Below are positions 9,126 to 17,602 of a stretch of DNA of 64,000 bases, piece after piece (position 1 is the stretch's first letter; the number at the start of each line of letters is the position of its first letter). A program made the position numbers and the translations under genes. The stretch covers positions 1 through 64,000 of the forward strand of contig JBALXI010000024.1 in the NCBI GenBank assembly GCA_036960605.1, given 5' to 3'. The stretch comes from Oleispira sp036960605 (GTDB lineage: Bacteria > Pseudomonadota > Gammaproteobacteria > Pseudomonadales > Oceanobacteraceae). The notes beneath the pieces are model-generated. The model was not told where the DNA came from and ran no database searches. It saw nothing but the letters and a program-made list of their open reading frames with translations.

Positions 9126-9146
9126 ATAAAGTAGAGAGAAATTATT

Positions 9147-9953
9147 ATGAGTCGTATTGCTGCTTTATTTTCAGAATTAAAGAAAACAGGCAAAAAAGCA
9201 TTAATCCCCTATGTAACTGCAGGTGACCCAAATCCTTCAGTGACCGTGGCGATGATGCATGGCTTGGTTGAAGCGGGGGCAGATCTTATTGAATTGGGTG
9301 TGCCTTTCTCTGATCCGATGGCCGATGGCCCAACAATCCAATTAGCGTGTGAGCGTGCTCTTGCGCACAATACCTCGCTGCGTGATGTGATCGCGATGGT
9401 GACGGAATTCCGTACTACGGATGCCAATACGCCTGTGGTATTGATGGGTTATTTGAATCCAGTTGAAGCGATGGGTTATAAAACCTTTGCTGAAGCCGCT
9501 CAAGAAGCCGGTATCGATGGTGTATTGATGGTTGATATGCCGCCGGAAGAATCCGGTGATAACGCTGAGATTTTCGCTGAGCACGAGCTGGACATTATCT
9601 ACCTAATCGCACCGACCACAACCGATGCGCGCATTAGTGAAATTGCTAAGTTCAGCACAGGCTATGTGTATTACGTCTCTATTAAGGGCGTTACCGGCAG
9701 TGCTGAAATTGATGTTGCCGATGTTAGCCGTAACTTAGAGCGCATCCGTAGCCGTGTTGATATTCCAGTCGGTGTTGGCTTTGGCATTAATAATGGTAAA
9801 GCAGCGGCCGCCGTTGCTACTGTTGCCGATGGCGTTATCGTAGGATCTGCTTTGGTTAATAAAATTGCAGCGAATGCTGATAATCCAACCAAGGCGATTG
9901 CTGAAGTGCAGGCTGTTTTGTCTGAAATGCGTAAAGCAATGGATGCCAATTAA
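9147..9953 (+). CDS. trpA: Tryptophan synthase alpha subunit
   Basis: Cleaves indole-3-glycerol phosphate to indole, which is channelled to TrpB. The 268-residue barrel has the catalytic pair Glu49 (LIELGVPFSDP) and Asp60 (MADGPTIQ), at the positions known from the enterobacterial enzyme. It also has the loop-6 region YYVSIKGVTGS and the phosphate site GVGFGINNGKAA. Third gene of the trpFBA run. Downstream, folC begins after only 56 bases, where many relatives carry accD. Confidence 0.98.
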   Translation: MSRIAALFSELKKTGKKALIPYVTAGDPNPSVTVAMMHGLVEAGADLIELGVPFSDPMADGPTIQLACERALAHNTSLRDVIAMVTEFRTTDANTPVVLMGYLNPVEAMGYKTFAEAAQEAGIDGVLMVDMPPEESGDNAEIFAEHELDIIYLIAPTTTDARISEIAKFSTGYVYYVSIKGVTGSAEIDVADVSRNLERIRSRVDIPVGVGFGINNGKAAAAVATVADGVIVGSALVNKIAANADNPTKAIAEVQAVLSEMRKAMDAN

Positions 9954-9954
9954 C

Positions 9955-9994
9955 TACCGATGTTAACTAAAGTATTACCGATGTTAGCCAAAGT
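9955..9994 (+). repeat. Short direct repeat in the trpA-folC gap
   Basis: TACCGATGTTAACTAAAGT (9955-9973) recurs as TACCGATGTTAGCCAAAGT (9976-9994), 17 of 19 bases identical, two bases apart. It fills most of the gap where accD sits in many related genomes. It may be a local duplication, possibly a scar of gene loss. Confidence 0.6.
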
Positions 9995-10009
9995 GAGTGC
10001 TACTCAATC

Positions 10010-11293
10010 ATGAAAATCGCAGGCGCGACTAAAGATCAATGGTTGGCTTATATAGAGTCAACTCATCCTGCGGATATTGAAATGGGTTTAGGGCGAGTGA
10101 CTAAAGTTGCACTGGCCCTAGATCTATTAAAACCTGCCCCTGTGGTAATTGTGGTGGGTGGCACGAACGGTAAAGGCACCACAACGGCCCTTTTAGGGCA
10201 GTTGTTAGCGCAAAAAGGCTTAACCTCAGCCGGTTATAACTCTCCCCATATTCACCAATATAATGAGCGCATTAATCGTCGCGACTCGGTAACGAGTGCC
10301 CGTTTAAGTAGCGATGATGAGTTGTGTATTGCGTTTACCGCCATAGAAGAAGGCCGTGGCGACATTCCGCTGACCTACTTTGAATTTGGCACCCTGGCTG
10401 CGCTATGGCAAATCAAGCAATGGCAGGTTGACGTGGCTTTGTTAGAAGTAGGCTTGGGTGGTCGCTTGGATGCGGTCAATATTGTTGATACTGATCTAGC
10501 CATTGTGAGCAGTGTCGGTCTTGATCATCAAGATTGGCTCGGAGATACCCTAGACCTTATTGGCATGGAAAAGGCGGGCATTGCTCGCCAAGGCAAACCG
10601 CTTATTTGCGGCCAACCTAATGCGCCACAAGGATTTATCGATGCCGCCAATAGTCTGCAGGCTAATACCTTATATCAAGGTATCGATTTTTCAATTAGCG
10701 CTCACGGCCAAAATTGGCTGATGGTGCAGGGTGATGAAACCATTGAGCTACCTCATGGTCATATCCCTTATTACAATATCGCCAGCAGTATCGCCGGTTT
10801 GAGAATACTTAATCTTCTTCCCGATGATGTCGGTATAAAGCAGGCGGTTAATGATACTCGGGTGGCGGGGCGTTTAACGTCTTACCCTTGTGAATATAAC
10901 GGTCAGAAAGTTACCTTTATTCTCGACGTCGCCCATAATGCACAAGCCGCGGATTTTTTAGCGCAGCAGGTGAGTAGCTGTACCGTGGCAGTATTGGCTA
11001 TGTTGGCAGATAAAGATGCTGTCGCCGTCGTTGAGGCTTTGCCGCAGATAACGTGTTGGCAATTAGCCAGTTTGCAAGGTTATCGTGGCCAGCAAAGTAA
11101 TGCCCTAGGCTCTCGAATATTGGCTTCTTACCACGATAAAATACTGCATTACAATGACTCGGTAGAGTCCGCCATGATGGTTTGCTTACTAGCAGGGCAT
11201 CACGAAGTGCTAGTTATCGGTTCGTTCTTAACGGTAGCCGCCGCCGAGCAGGCACTCGCTAATATTGATGGATTAATACAGGTAGCCGAATAA
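10010..11293 (+). CDS. folC: Dihydrofolate synthase / folylpolyglutamate synthase
   Basis: ATP-dependent ligase that adds glutamate to dihydropteroate and then to folates, in the cytoplasm. The 427-residue product belongs to the Mur ligase superfamily: P-loop VGGTNGKGTTTALLGQ near the N-terminus, the SPHIHQYNERI folate-loop region, LLEVGLGGRLDAVN, SVGLDHQDWLG, and the C-terminal LDVAHNAQAA of the second domain. Its TAA stop overlaps the ATG of the next gene (TAATG), so the two are translationally coupled. Elsewhere in this family accD usually precedes it; here trpA does. Confidence 0.96.
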   Translation: MKIAGATKDQWLAYIESTHPADIEMGLGRVTKVALALDLLKPAPVVIVVGGTNGKGTTTALLGQLLAQKGLTSAGYNSPHIHQYNERINRRDSVTSARLSSDDELCIAFTAIEEGRGDIPLTYFEFGTLAALWQIKQWQVDVALLEVGLGGRLDAVNIVDTDLAIVSSVGLDHQDWLGDTLDLIGMEKAGIARQGKPLICGQPNAPQGFIDAANSLQANTLYQGIDFSISAHGQNWLMVQGDETIELPHGHIPYYNIASSIAGLRILNLLPDDVGIKQAVNDTRVAGRLTSYPCEYNGQKVTFILDVAHNAQAADFLAQQVSSCTVAVLAMLADKDAVAVVEALPQITCWQLASLQGYRGQQSNALGSRILASYHDKILHYNDSVESAMMVCLLAGHHEVLVIGSFLTVAAAEQALANIDGLIQVAE

Positions 11294-11844
11294 TGGAAGT
11301 AAACCTTAAGGCGCGAATTATCGGTGCTGTCGTCACTGTTTTAGCCCTAGCCTTAGTATTGCCCAATATATTGAAAGGGCCGCGTTTGGGTGAAGAAGCA
11401 ATGATGGCCATTCCTGACAAACCAGCGACGCCAGAGTGGGTCGATGAAAAGCAAAGCAGCCGTGTACGCATCGAATTGAATGCTTTAGCAACGGGCAGTT
11501 TTGAGCAAAAGATAACGGCTCCTGAGCCGCGCTACGTATTGCAAGATGACCCTAAAGACTCAGGTGTTGCTGGCGAGCGAGCCAGCTTAACGGGAGAGGG
11601 CGCAGCCATTGCTTGGACTATTCAGTTGGGTGCATTTAAAAACAGCAAGAATGCCATAGAACTAAGGGATTCGTTACGAGTTAAGGGTTATAAGGCCTAC
11701 ATTCTTAAAAATGGCATAGGCACCTATGATCGTGTTTACGTTGGCCCTATGCTACAGCGCTCAAAAGCTGAGCGTTTAAAGGTCGAGTTAATTAAAGAAA
11801 CTAAGATAAAAGACATTCGGTTGCGTCAGTATACGCCAGAATAG
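11293..11844 (+). CDS. SPOR-domain cell-division protein, DedD-like
   Basis: The 183-residue protein has one N-terminal membrane segment (IIGAVVTVLALALVLPNIL), a periplasmic linker, and a C-terminal SPOR domain from about residue 105 (IAWTIQLGAFKNSKNAIELRDSLRVKGYKAY...). SPOR domains bind denuded glycan strands at the septum, and the folC-SPOR-cvpA-purF order is where dedD sits in enterics, so a DedD-type role in septation is likely. The start overlaps the folC stop. The symbol is withheld because SPOR proteins cannot be told apart reliably from the domain alone. Confidence 0.85.
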   Translation: MEVNLKARIIGAVVTVLALALVLPNILKGPRLGEEAMMAIPDKPATPEWVDEKQSSRVRIELNALATGSFEQKITAPEPRYVLQDDPKDSGVAGERASLTGEGAAIAWTIQLGAFKNSKNAIELRDSLRVKGYKAYILKNGIGTYDRVYVGPMLQRSKAERLKVELIKETKIKDIRLRQYTPE

Positions 11845-11915
11845 TAGTGGCAGTTACTGCATGGCTTTGTTAGAATCCGCGTCTTTCCGATGCAGTCAAC
11901 GAGTTGAGAAGTACC

Positions 11916-12416
11916 ATGACAAGTATTGACTGGGGCATATTAGCAGTATTAATCGTCTCTGCTGCCCTGAGTTTACGACGTGGTTTTGTTAAAGAAGCGC
12001 TATCCTTAGTCAGTTGGATAGCGGCATTCGTTATTGCCCGTATATTTAGTGGCAATCTTGCAACCCTATTAGTCGATTATATCGACACACCTTCAGCCCG
12101 CTGGGTTGTCGCCTTTATTATCTTATTTGCCGGTACGGTCACTATAGGTGCCATGATCAATCATCTCGTTGTAGAAATGATTAGAATTACCGGTTTATCG
12201 AGCACCGATCGTGTCTTTGGCATGGTATTCGGGTTTGTACGAGGTTTACTTATTCTCGTTGCCGTTGTCTACGGTCTGCAATATACCGCAGTGCCTAAAG
12301 ATCCATGGTGGCAAGATTCGACACTCATGCCACACTTAGAAATATTAGCGGATTGGGCAAGGATCGTTTTGCCCACAGCCACTGATCATGTGATGTCATA
12401 TACAAATAATTTATAG
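11916..12416 (+). CDS. cvpA: CvpA family membrane protein
   Basis: Small inner-membrane protein of the CvpA (colicin V production) family, linked in enterics to envelope stress tolerance. The 166-residue product starts MTSIDWGILAVLIVSAALSLRRGFVKEALSL, the family signature in which a helix is followed by RRGFxKE. It has about four membrane segments. The ATG at 11916 follows a GAGAAG ribosome site and matches family N-termini better than the TTG four codons upstream. cvpA-purF adjacency is conserved across Gammaproteobacteria, and transcription probably runs on into purF. Confidence 0.93.
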   Translation: MTSIDWGILAVLIVSAALSLRRGFVKEALSLVSWIAAFVIARIFSGNLATLLVDYIDTPSARWVVAFIILFAGTVTIGAMINHLVVEMIRITGLSSTDRVFGMVFGFVRGLLILVAVVYGLQYTAVPKDPWWQDSTLMPHLEILADWARIVLPTATDHVMSYTNNL

Positions 12417-12449
12417 CTTAACTTATAACTTAATTAGGGTTTATTACGC

Positions 12450-13967
12450 ATGTGCGGAATAGTGGGTATAGTTGCGAAGTCTCATGTCAATCAGAGTATC
12501 TATGATGCCCTGACGATCCTTCAACATCGTGGACAAGATGCTGCCGGAATCGTAACGTGGCATAAAGATAAGTTATTTCTACGTAAGGATAACGGCTTGG
12601 TGAGTGACGTTTTTCGTACTCGCCACATGAAGCGCCTTGTCGGTAATATTGGTATAGGTCACGTTCGCTACCCAACAGCGGGTAGTTCAAGTTCAGCAGA
12701 AGCCCAGCCATTTTATGTAAATTCTCCATATGGCATAACCTTGGCTCACAACGGCAATTTAACCAATGCTGCTGATGTTGCTGACGACTTGTATAAAGCA
12801 GACTTACGTCATATCAATACCTCTTCTGACTCTGAAGTATTGTTAAACGTATTTGCTCATGAAATGCAAAAACAAGCCGAACTTATTCCAACCCCAGAAT
12901 CTATTTTTAAAGCAGTTGCGGGTGTTCATAAGCGTATTCGTGGCGGCTATTCAGTAGTTGCCATGATTAACGGCTATGGCTTGGTCGCATTCCGTGATCC
13001 TAATGGTATTCGCCCAGCAGTCTTCGGCGTTCGCGATAAAGGCGAAGGCAAAGAATATATGGTCTCGTCGGAGAGTGTTGCTCTTGACGGCCTAGGTTTT
13101 AAGCTTGAGCGCGATATTGCACCGGGTGAAGCGATTGTTATCACTAAAGAAGGTGAATTCTTTAGTCAGCAATGTGCTGAGAATCCTAAGCTAGCCCCAT
13201 GTATTTTTGAACATGTCTACTTTGCTCGTCCTGATTCTATTATGGATGGCATCTCAGTTTACAAAGCACGTTTGAAAATGGGCGAATATCTTGCTGGCAA
13301 GATCATGAAAGAACGTCCAGATCATGATATTGATGTGGTTATTCCGATTCCTGATACTAGCCGTACTTCTGCCTTGCAGTTGGCAAATCGCCTAGGGGTT
13401 AAGTATCGCGAAGGCTTCATGAAGAACCGCTACATTGGCCGAACTTTCATCATGCCGGGTCAACAACAGCGTAAGAAATCGGTTAAGCAAAAATTGAATG
13501 CGATTGCGTTAGAATTCACCGGTAAGAATGTATTGTTAGTCGATGATTCTATTGTGCGTGGAACGACGTGTAATCAAATTATTGAAATGGCTCGTGACGC
13601 CGGCGCTAAGAATGTGTACTTCGCATCCGCCGCACCTGAAGTTCGCTATCCGAACGTTTATGGCATCGACATGCCTGCGGTAACAGAGTTAATTGCTCAC
13701 GATCGTACAGTTAAAGAAATCGAAACGGCGATTGGTGCCGATTGGTTAATTTATCAAGATCTTGAAGACTTACAGCGTTCTTGCTTAAGCGGTGCAGTGA
13801 CCGATGTTGAAGAGTTTGATTGCTCAGTATTTGACTCTGAGTACGTTACTGGCGACATTAACGAAGCTTACTTCAAACGCCTAGAAGCTGCGCGCAGTGA
13901 TGCATCTAAAGCATCAGTTAGCTCTGCTGAAGATGTTGCAATTGATTTGCACAACGATCAAGAGTAA
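12450..13967 (+). CDS. purF: Amidophosphoribosyltransferase
   Basis: Commits PRPP and glutamine to purine synthesis by forming phosphoribosylamine. The 505-residue enzyme begins MCGIVGIVAKS, so Cys2 becomes the N-terminal nucleophile of the class II glutaminase domain after Met removal. The glutaminase domain includes ILQHRGQDAAGI and GHVRYPTAGSSS. The C-terminal phosphoribosyltransferase half has the PRPP loop VLLVDDSIVRGTT. Length equals that of the E. coli enzyme. Preceded by cvpA and followed by a strong terminator, which closes the operon. Confidence 0.98.
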   Translation: MCGIVGIVAKSHVNQSIYDALTILQHRGQDAAGIVTWHKDKLFLRKDNGLVSDVFRTRHMKRLVGNIGIGHVRYPTAGSSSSAEAQPFYVNSPYGITLAHNGNLTNAADVADDLYKADLRHINTSSDSEVLLNVFAHEMQKQAELIPTPESIFKAVAGVHKRIRGGYSVVAMINGYGLVAFRDPNGIRPAVFGVRDKGEGKEYMVSSESVALDGLGFKLERDIAPGEAIVITKEGEFFSQQCAENPKLAPCIFEHVYFARPDSIMDGISVYKARLKMGEYLAGKIMKERPDHDIDVVIPIPDTSRTSALQLANRLGVKYREGFMKNRYIGRTFIMPGQQQRKKSVKQKLNAIALEFTGKNVLLVDDSIVRGTTCNQIIEMARDAGAKNVYFASAAPEVRYPNVYGIDMPAVTELIAHDRTVKEIETAIGADWLIYQDLEDLQRSCLSGAVTDVEEFDCSVFDSEYVTGDINEAYFKRLEAARSDASKASVSSAEDVAIDLHNDQE

Positions 13968-14017
13968 TTTGGAACTAGGGTAACTTAATACGGGTTACTC
14001 TAAGCGATTAGAACAAT

Positions 14018-14046
14018 AAAAACGGCCAGTTCAACTGGCCGTTTTT
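14018..14046 (+). terminator. Rho-independent terminator after purF
   Basis: A 13-bp perfect stem with a 3-base loop (core ACGGCCAGT / ACTGGCCGT) is flanked by an A-run on the left and TTTTT on the right. It can act on both strands. It lies 50 bases after the purF stop. Confidence 0.9.
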
Positions 14047-14100
14047 ATTTGAGTTAAAAATAGTAAACTTACAAAATTTTAGGTGTATAAAAAAACCAAT

Positions 14101-15318
14101 ATGGGTAAATTTTCCGATAGAGATTTTCGTTATCAATCTGATCTAACCGATGCTGATTTTGAAACCTTGGCTGTACGAGCTGGACAAGTTCGCAGCGCTC
14201 ATGGTGAACATAGCGAAGCCATCTATCTTACCAGTAGTTATGTGTTCAACTCGGCAGCAGAAGCCGCGGCACGTTTCTCGGGTGATGAAGAAGGAAATGT
14301 TTATTCACGCTATACCAATCCAACGGTGCGAACGTTTGAAGAGCGCCTAGCGGCGCTAGAAGGCGGCGAAGATTGTGCAGCAACGGCATCGGGCATGGCG
14401 GCTATTTACTCGGTGGTCATTGCTCACCTAAAAGCAGGGGATAGCATCATCGTCTCGCGCAATGTCTTTGGCAGCACCAATGTATTATTCGAAAAATTCG
14501 TGCGCAAATTCAACATCGATGTGCGCTATGTCGACTTACTCGACTTAAAAGCTTGGGCTGACGCAATAGACAGCACTACGCGCATGTTGTTTTTAGAATC
14601 ACCCTCCAACCCCATGAGCGAAGTAGCAGATCTAACCGCACTGGCTGATCTAGCTCATGCCCATGATGCATTACTGGTGGTTGATAACTGCTTCTGCACC
14701 CCAGCGCTACAAAAACCACTGCGTTTTGGAGCTGACCTAATCGTTCATTCGGCAACAAAATATATTGATGGTCAAGGCCGCTGTTTAGGTGGCGCGGTAG
14801 TAGGCAGTAAAGAATTAATTGAGCCCGTGATTGGCGTCCTGCGCTCAGCAGGGCCAACACTTAGCCCATTCAATGCTTGGGTGTTTTTGAAAGGTTTAGA
14901 AACCTTACCGTTGCGTATGAAAGCGCACAGCGAAAATGCCATGGTATTAGCAAGATGGTTACAGCAACAACCGCAAATTGTAAAAGTTAACTATGCCGGC
15001 TTAGAAGATCATCCCGGTCATGAGTTGGCTAAAAAGCAGCAGACAGGCTTCGGCGGCGTGTTATCGTTTGAAGTTGCAGGTGGTCAAGAAGCGGCATGGC
15101 AACTGATTGATGGCACGCGCATGATCTCGATTACAGCAAACCTTGGCGATACCAAAACCACGGTAACGCATCCGGCATCGACGACTCACAGCCGTTTAAC
15201 GCCTGAAGATAGGGCGCGAGCAGGGATCAATGATGGCCTGGTACGTATTGCGGTAGGGCTCGAGTCTGTTGAGGATGTCCAGAAGGATATTGCTTTGGGT
15301 TTGGCTGCTATCAGCTAA
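14101..15318 (+). CDS. metZ: O-succinylhomoserine sulfhydrylase
   Basis: PLP enzyme of the Cys/Met metabolism family, expected to make homocysteine directly from O-succinylhomoserine and sulfide. The 405-residue product has YSRYTNPTVRTFE, the GMAAIYS segment, the aspartate region VVDNCFCTPALQ and the PLP lysine in HSATKYIDGQGR. The purF-metZ order is that of Pseudomonas, which supports metZ over metB/metC. The ATG at 14101 is chosen; a GTG six codons upstream is possible, and neither has a strong ribosome site. Confidence 0.9.
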   Translation: MGKFSDRDFRYQSDLTDADFETLAVRAGQVRSAHGEHSEAIYLTSSYVFNSAAEAAARFSGDEEGNVYSRYTNPTVRTFEERLAALEGGEDCAATASGMAAIYSVVIAHLKAGDSIIVSRNVFGSTNVLFEKFVRKFNIDVRYVDLLDLKAWADAIDSTTRMLFLESPSNPMSEVADLTALADLAHAHDALLVVDNCFCTPALQKPLRFGADLIVHSATKYIDGQGRCLGGAVVGSKELIEPVIGVLRSAGPTLSPFNAWVFLKGLETLPLRMKAHSENAMVLARWLQQQPQIVKVNYAGLEDHPGHELAKKQQTGFGGVLSFEVAGGQEAAWQLIDGTRMISITANLGDTKTTVTHPASTTHSRLTPEDRARAGINDGLVRIAVGLESVEDVQKDIALGLAAIS

Positions 15319-15337
15319 AGACAAAAGATTAAAACGA

Positions 15338-15552
15338 TTAACCACCGAGACACCGAGGACACCGAGAAAAGCAAAAAGGGAGACGTGCGGGAAGGGAAAA
15401 AACAAAGAGAATATATGAGAGCTAAAAATATAACGGCAGCCTCATATTGGTTTATGCAATAGCCTACCTTTGGCCCTTCACTTAATATTTATCTTTTGCT
15501 CTTCCTCCGCTTTTCTCGGTGTAGCGAAGCGGCTCGGTGCCTCGGTGGTTAA
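15338..15552. repeat. Inverted-repeat element A (CACCGAGG ends)
   Basis: A 215-base segment begins TTAACCACCGAGACACCGAG and ends CTCGGTGCCTCGGTGGTTAA, so its ends are reverse complements. The ends are built from CACCGAG heptads repeated at short spacing. Elements B (36817-37043) and C (38698-38851) share the layout, and the right end also contains the motif GTAGCGAAGCGG that recurs in C and D. It lies directly upstream of the moxR-like gene. No coding capacity is evident; it is MITE-like or REP-like. Confidence 0.75.
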
Positions 15553-15640
15553 TCATTCTTGTGCTCTTTTCTGTTCACAGCAGCGGAACCTTGCTACGGT
15601 GGTGGAATCTACAAATAGAATCGACAACGAGCCAAGCCCA

Positions 15641-16591
15641 ATGCCATCAGCGCCAGCCCCCGAAAAAACAATCAAAAAAGCCCTCGATGTTTTAAATACC
15701 ATCATTCTAGGCAAAGAACCGCAAATCAAACTCGCCATTGCCTGTTTATTAGCCAAAGGCCACTTACTCATAGAAGACTTGCCGGGCATGGGTAAAACCA
15801 CGCTATCGCATGCTTTAGCGAAAGCATTGGGCCTCAGTTACAACCGCATACAATTCACCAGTGATATTCTGCCTGCCGACATTTTGGGCGTGAGCATCTT
15901 TGAAAAAGAAGCCAGTAGCAACGGTGAGCAGCACGGTACGTTCCGTTTCCATCAAGGGCCTATTTTTAGCCAGCTGGTATTGGCCGATGAAATAAACCGC
16001 GCCACACCTAAGGCTCAAAGTGCGTTACTAGAAGCCATGGAAGAAGGGCAAGTAACTATTGAAGGGGAGACCCGCAAGCTACCTTCCCCATTTTTTGTTA
16101 TCGCCACCCAAAATCCAGTATCTCAATCAGGCACCTTTCCTTTACCTGAGTCGCAACTAGATAGATTCTTAATGCGCATTAGCATTGGTTACCCAGATGC
16201 TAAATCTGAGATGGAATTATTAACTGGGGTTGATCGCCGCCAGCTTGCCGACCAACTTGAGCAAGTGATTAAGCTAGATGAACTGAAGTATTTACAGCAA
16301 AAAGTTGAAGCCGTGCATGCGTCTTCTACCGTATTAGAATACATTCAGCGCATTATTCATTTCACCCGGTATGAGGGTGGCTACAGTTATGGTTTATCCC
16401 CGCGTGGTGGTTTGGCATTATTGCGCGCGGCAAAAGCGTGGGCGTTATTGCATGCACGTGAGCATTTAATTCCAGAAGACGTGCAGGCGGTATTACCCGC
16501 GGTGATCGATCATCGACTGGCAGATGCAGCGCAGCAGGGTGAACATGGCGTATCTAGCCAAATATTACAGCGCATTGCGGTATTAAGTTAA
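15641..16591 (+). CDS. MoxR-type AAA ATPase
   Basis: A 316-residue MoxR/RavA-class AAA+ ATPase, expected to remodel or activate protein partners. It carries Walker A DLPGMGKTTL, Walker B LVLADEINRATPKAQSALLEAM, the sensor segment VIATQNPVSQSGTFPLPESQLDRF, and a C-terminal lid with SPRGGLALLRAAKAWAL. The open frame extends left to 15470, but that part is translated from a repeat element and has no family character; the ATG at 15641 is the most sensible start, though its ribosome site is weak. It is followed by DUF58 and transglutaminase genes, a widely conserved operon. Confidence 0.92.
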   Translation: MPSAPAPEKTIKKALDVLNTIILGKEPQIKLAIACLLAKGHLLIEDLPGMGKTTLSHALAKALGLSYNRIQFTSDILPADILGVSIFEKEASSNGEQHGTFRFHQGPIFSQLVLADEINRATPKAQSALLEAMEEGQVTIEGETRKLPSPFFVIATQNPVSQSGTFPLPESQLDRFLMRISIGYPDAKSEMELLTGVDRRQLADQLEQVIKLDELKYLQQKVEAVHASSTVLEYIQRIIHFTRYEGGYSYGLSPRGGLALLRAAKAWALLHAREHLIPEDVQAVLPAVIDHRLADAAQQGEHGVSSQILQRIAVLS

Positions 16592-16594
16592 TTC

Positions 16595-17602
16595 ATGGAA
16601 CTCTCCAACAACAATTTCCTGCAACGCTTAAAAGCGAGTTCAAAAAAGCGTTGGCAGGCTTGGCTTGATCGACGTATTCCGGCAACCGATGAAATTACCC
16701 TCACTCAGCGCACTATCTTTATCGTGCCCTCTAAAGTGGGTTGGGCTTTCGTATTGCTTTTGATCTTGCTCTTAGTCACGGCGATTAATTATCAAAACAG
16801 TTTGATATACGGCCTGACATTTTGGTTGTTTTCAGTCGCTATGAGCGCGTTGCTCTTTACCTACAGAAATCTATCCGGCTTAATCATCAAAACCAGTCAG
16901 AGCATTAAAGGCTATAGTGGCAGTTTTGTAGAAGTGCCAATTCGTTTAAGTGATAGCAAAAGAGATCACCAAGGCCTGATGATTCATTGGCCAGCAGAAG
17001 ACTTAAATCAAGTGATCAGTGATGTCGAGGGCGGAGAAGAAAAAGAAATCCGAATCCCTTTTCAATTACACCAACGTGGCTACTTAACCACGCCTAGGTT
17101 GCGCATAGAAACGCGCTTCCCCTTTGGCTTTTATAAAAGCTGGACCTGGTTACGCTTGAATACGCCCGGCATTGTTTACCCGAAACCGATAATGACGCCA
17201 TTTATCGCCAGCTTGGGCGCCGGTGATGAAATGCCAACGGATGCCAATCTACAAATAGGTAATGACGAATTTATAGGGTTACGTAATTATCGCAGTGGTG
17301 ATTCTTTAAAGCATGTCGCTTGGAAATACCTCGCCAAAGGAAAGGGGTTATTAACCAAAGAGTACGATAATCAACAGCTAAGCATGCAGTGGCTTGATTG
17401 GTTTAGTTTGCAGGGTATGGGGATAGAAGAGCGACTGTCTCACCTCACCGGTTGGGTATTGCAAGCCGAGCAAGAAGGCCGCGCTTATGGTATTAAACTG
17501 CCGCAATTAGAAATCAAACCTAATCTGGGTGATGTACATCGAGACCTGTGTTTAAAGCACTTGGCGTTATATGGGCTAGAACCAGAAGGTGAAAGCCGAT
17601 GA
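16595..17602 (+). CDS. DUF58 domain protein
   Basis: The 335-residue protein has two adjacent membrane segments near residues 50-90 (WAFVLLLILLLVTAINY and the following hydrophobic stretch). A DUF58 region follows with the signature FIGLRNYRSGDSLKHVAWKYLAKGKGLLTKEY. DUF58 proteins are partners of MoxR ATPases; the molecular role is not settled. It begins three bases after the moxR stop and overlaps the transglutaminase gene by four bases (ATGA), so the three are one operon. The usual von Willebrand-like fold is assumed from the family, not visible directly. Confidence 0.9.
   Translation: MELSNNNFLQRLKASSKKRWQAWLDRRIPATDEITLTQRTIFIVPSKVGWAFVLLLILLLVTAINYQNSLIYGLTFWLFSVAMSALLFTYRNLSGLIIKTSQSIKGYSGSFVEVPIRLSDSKRDHQGLMIHWPAEDLNQVISDVEGGEEKEIRIPFQLHQRGYLTTPRLRIETRFPFGFYKSWTWLRLNTPGIVYPKPIMTPFIASLGAGDEMPTDANLQIGNDEFIGLRNYRSGDSLKHVAWKYLAKGKGLLTKEYDNQQLSMQWLDWFSLQGMGIEERLSHLTGWVLQAEQEGRAYGIKLPQLEIKPNLGDVHRDLCLKHLALYGLEPEGESR

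Noticed and set aside
15470..15640. N-terminal extension of the MoxR ATPase
   Set aside because: The DNA is the right end of repeat element A and the translation has no family character; the ATG at 15641 is a better start.
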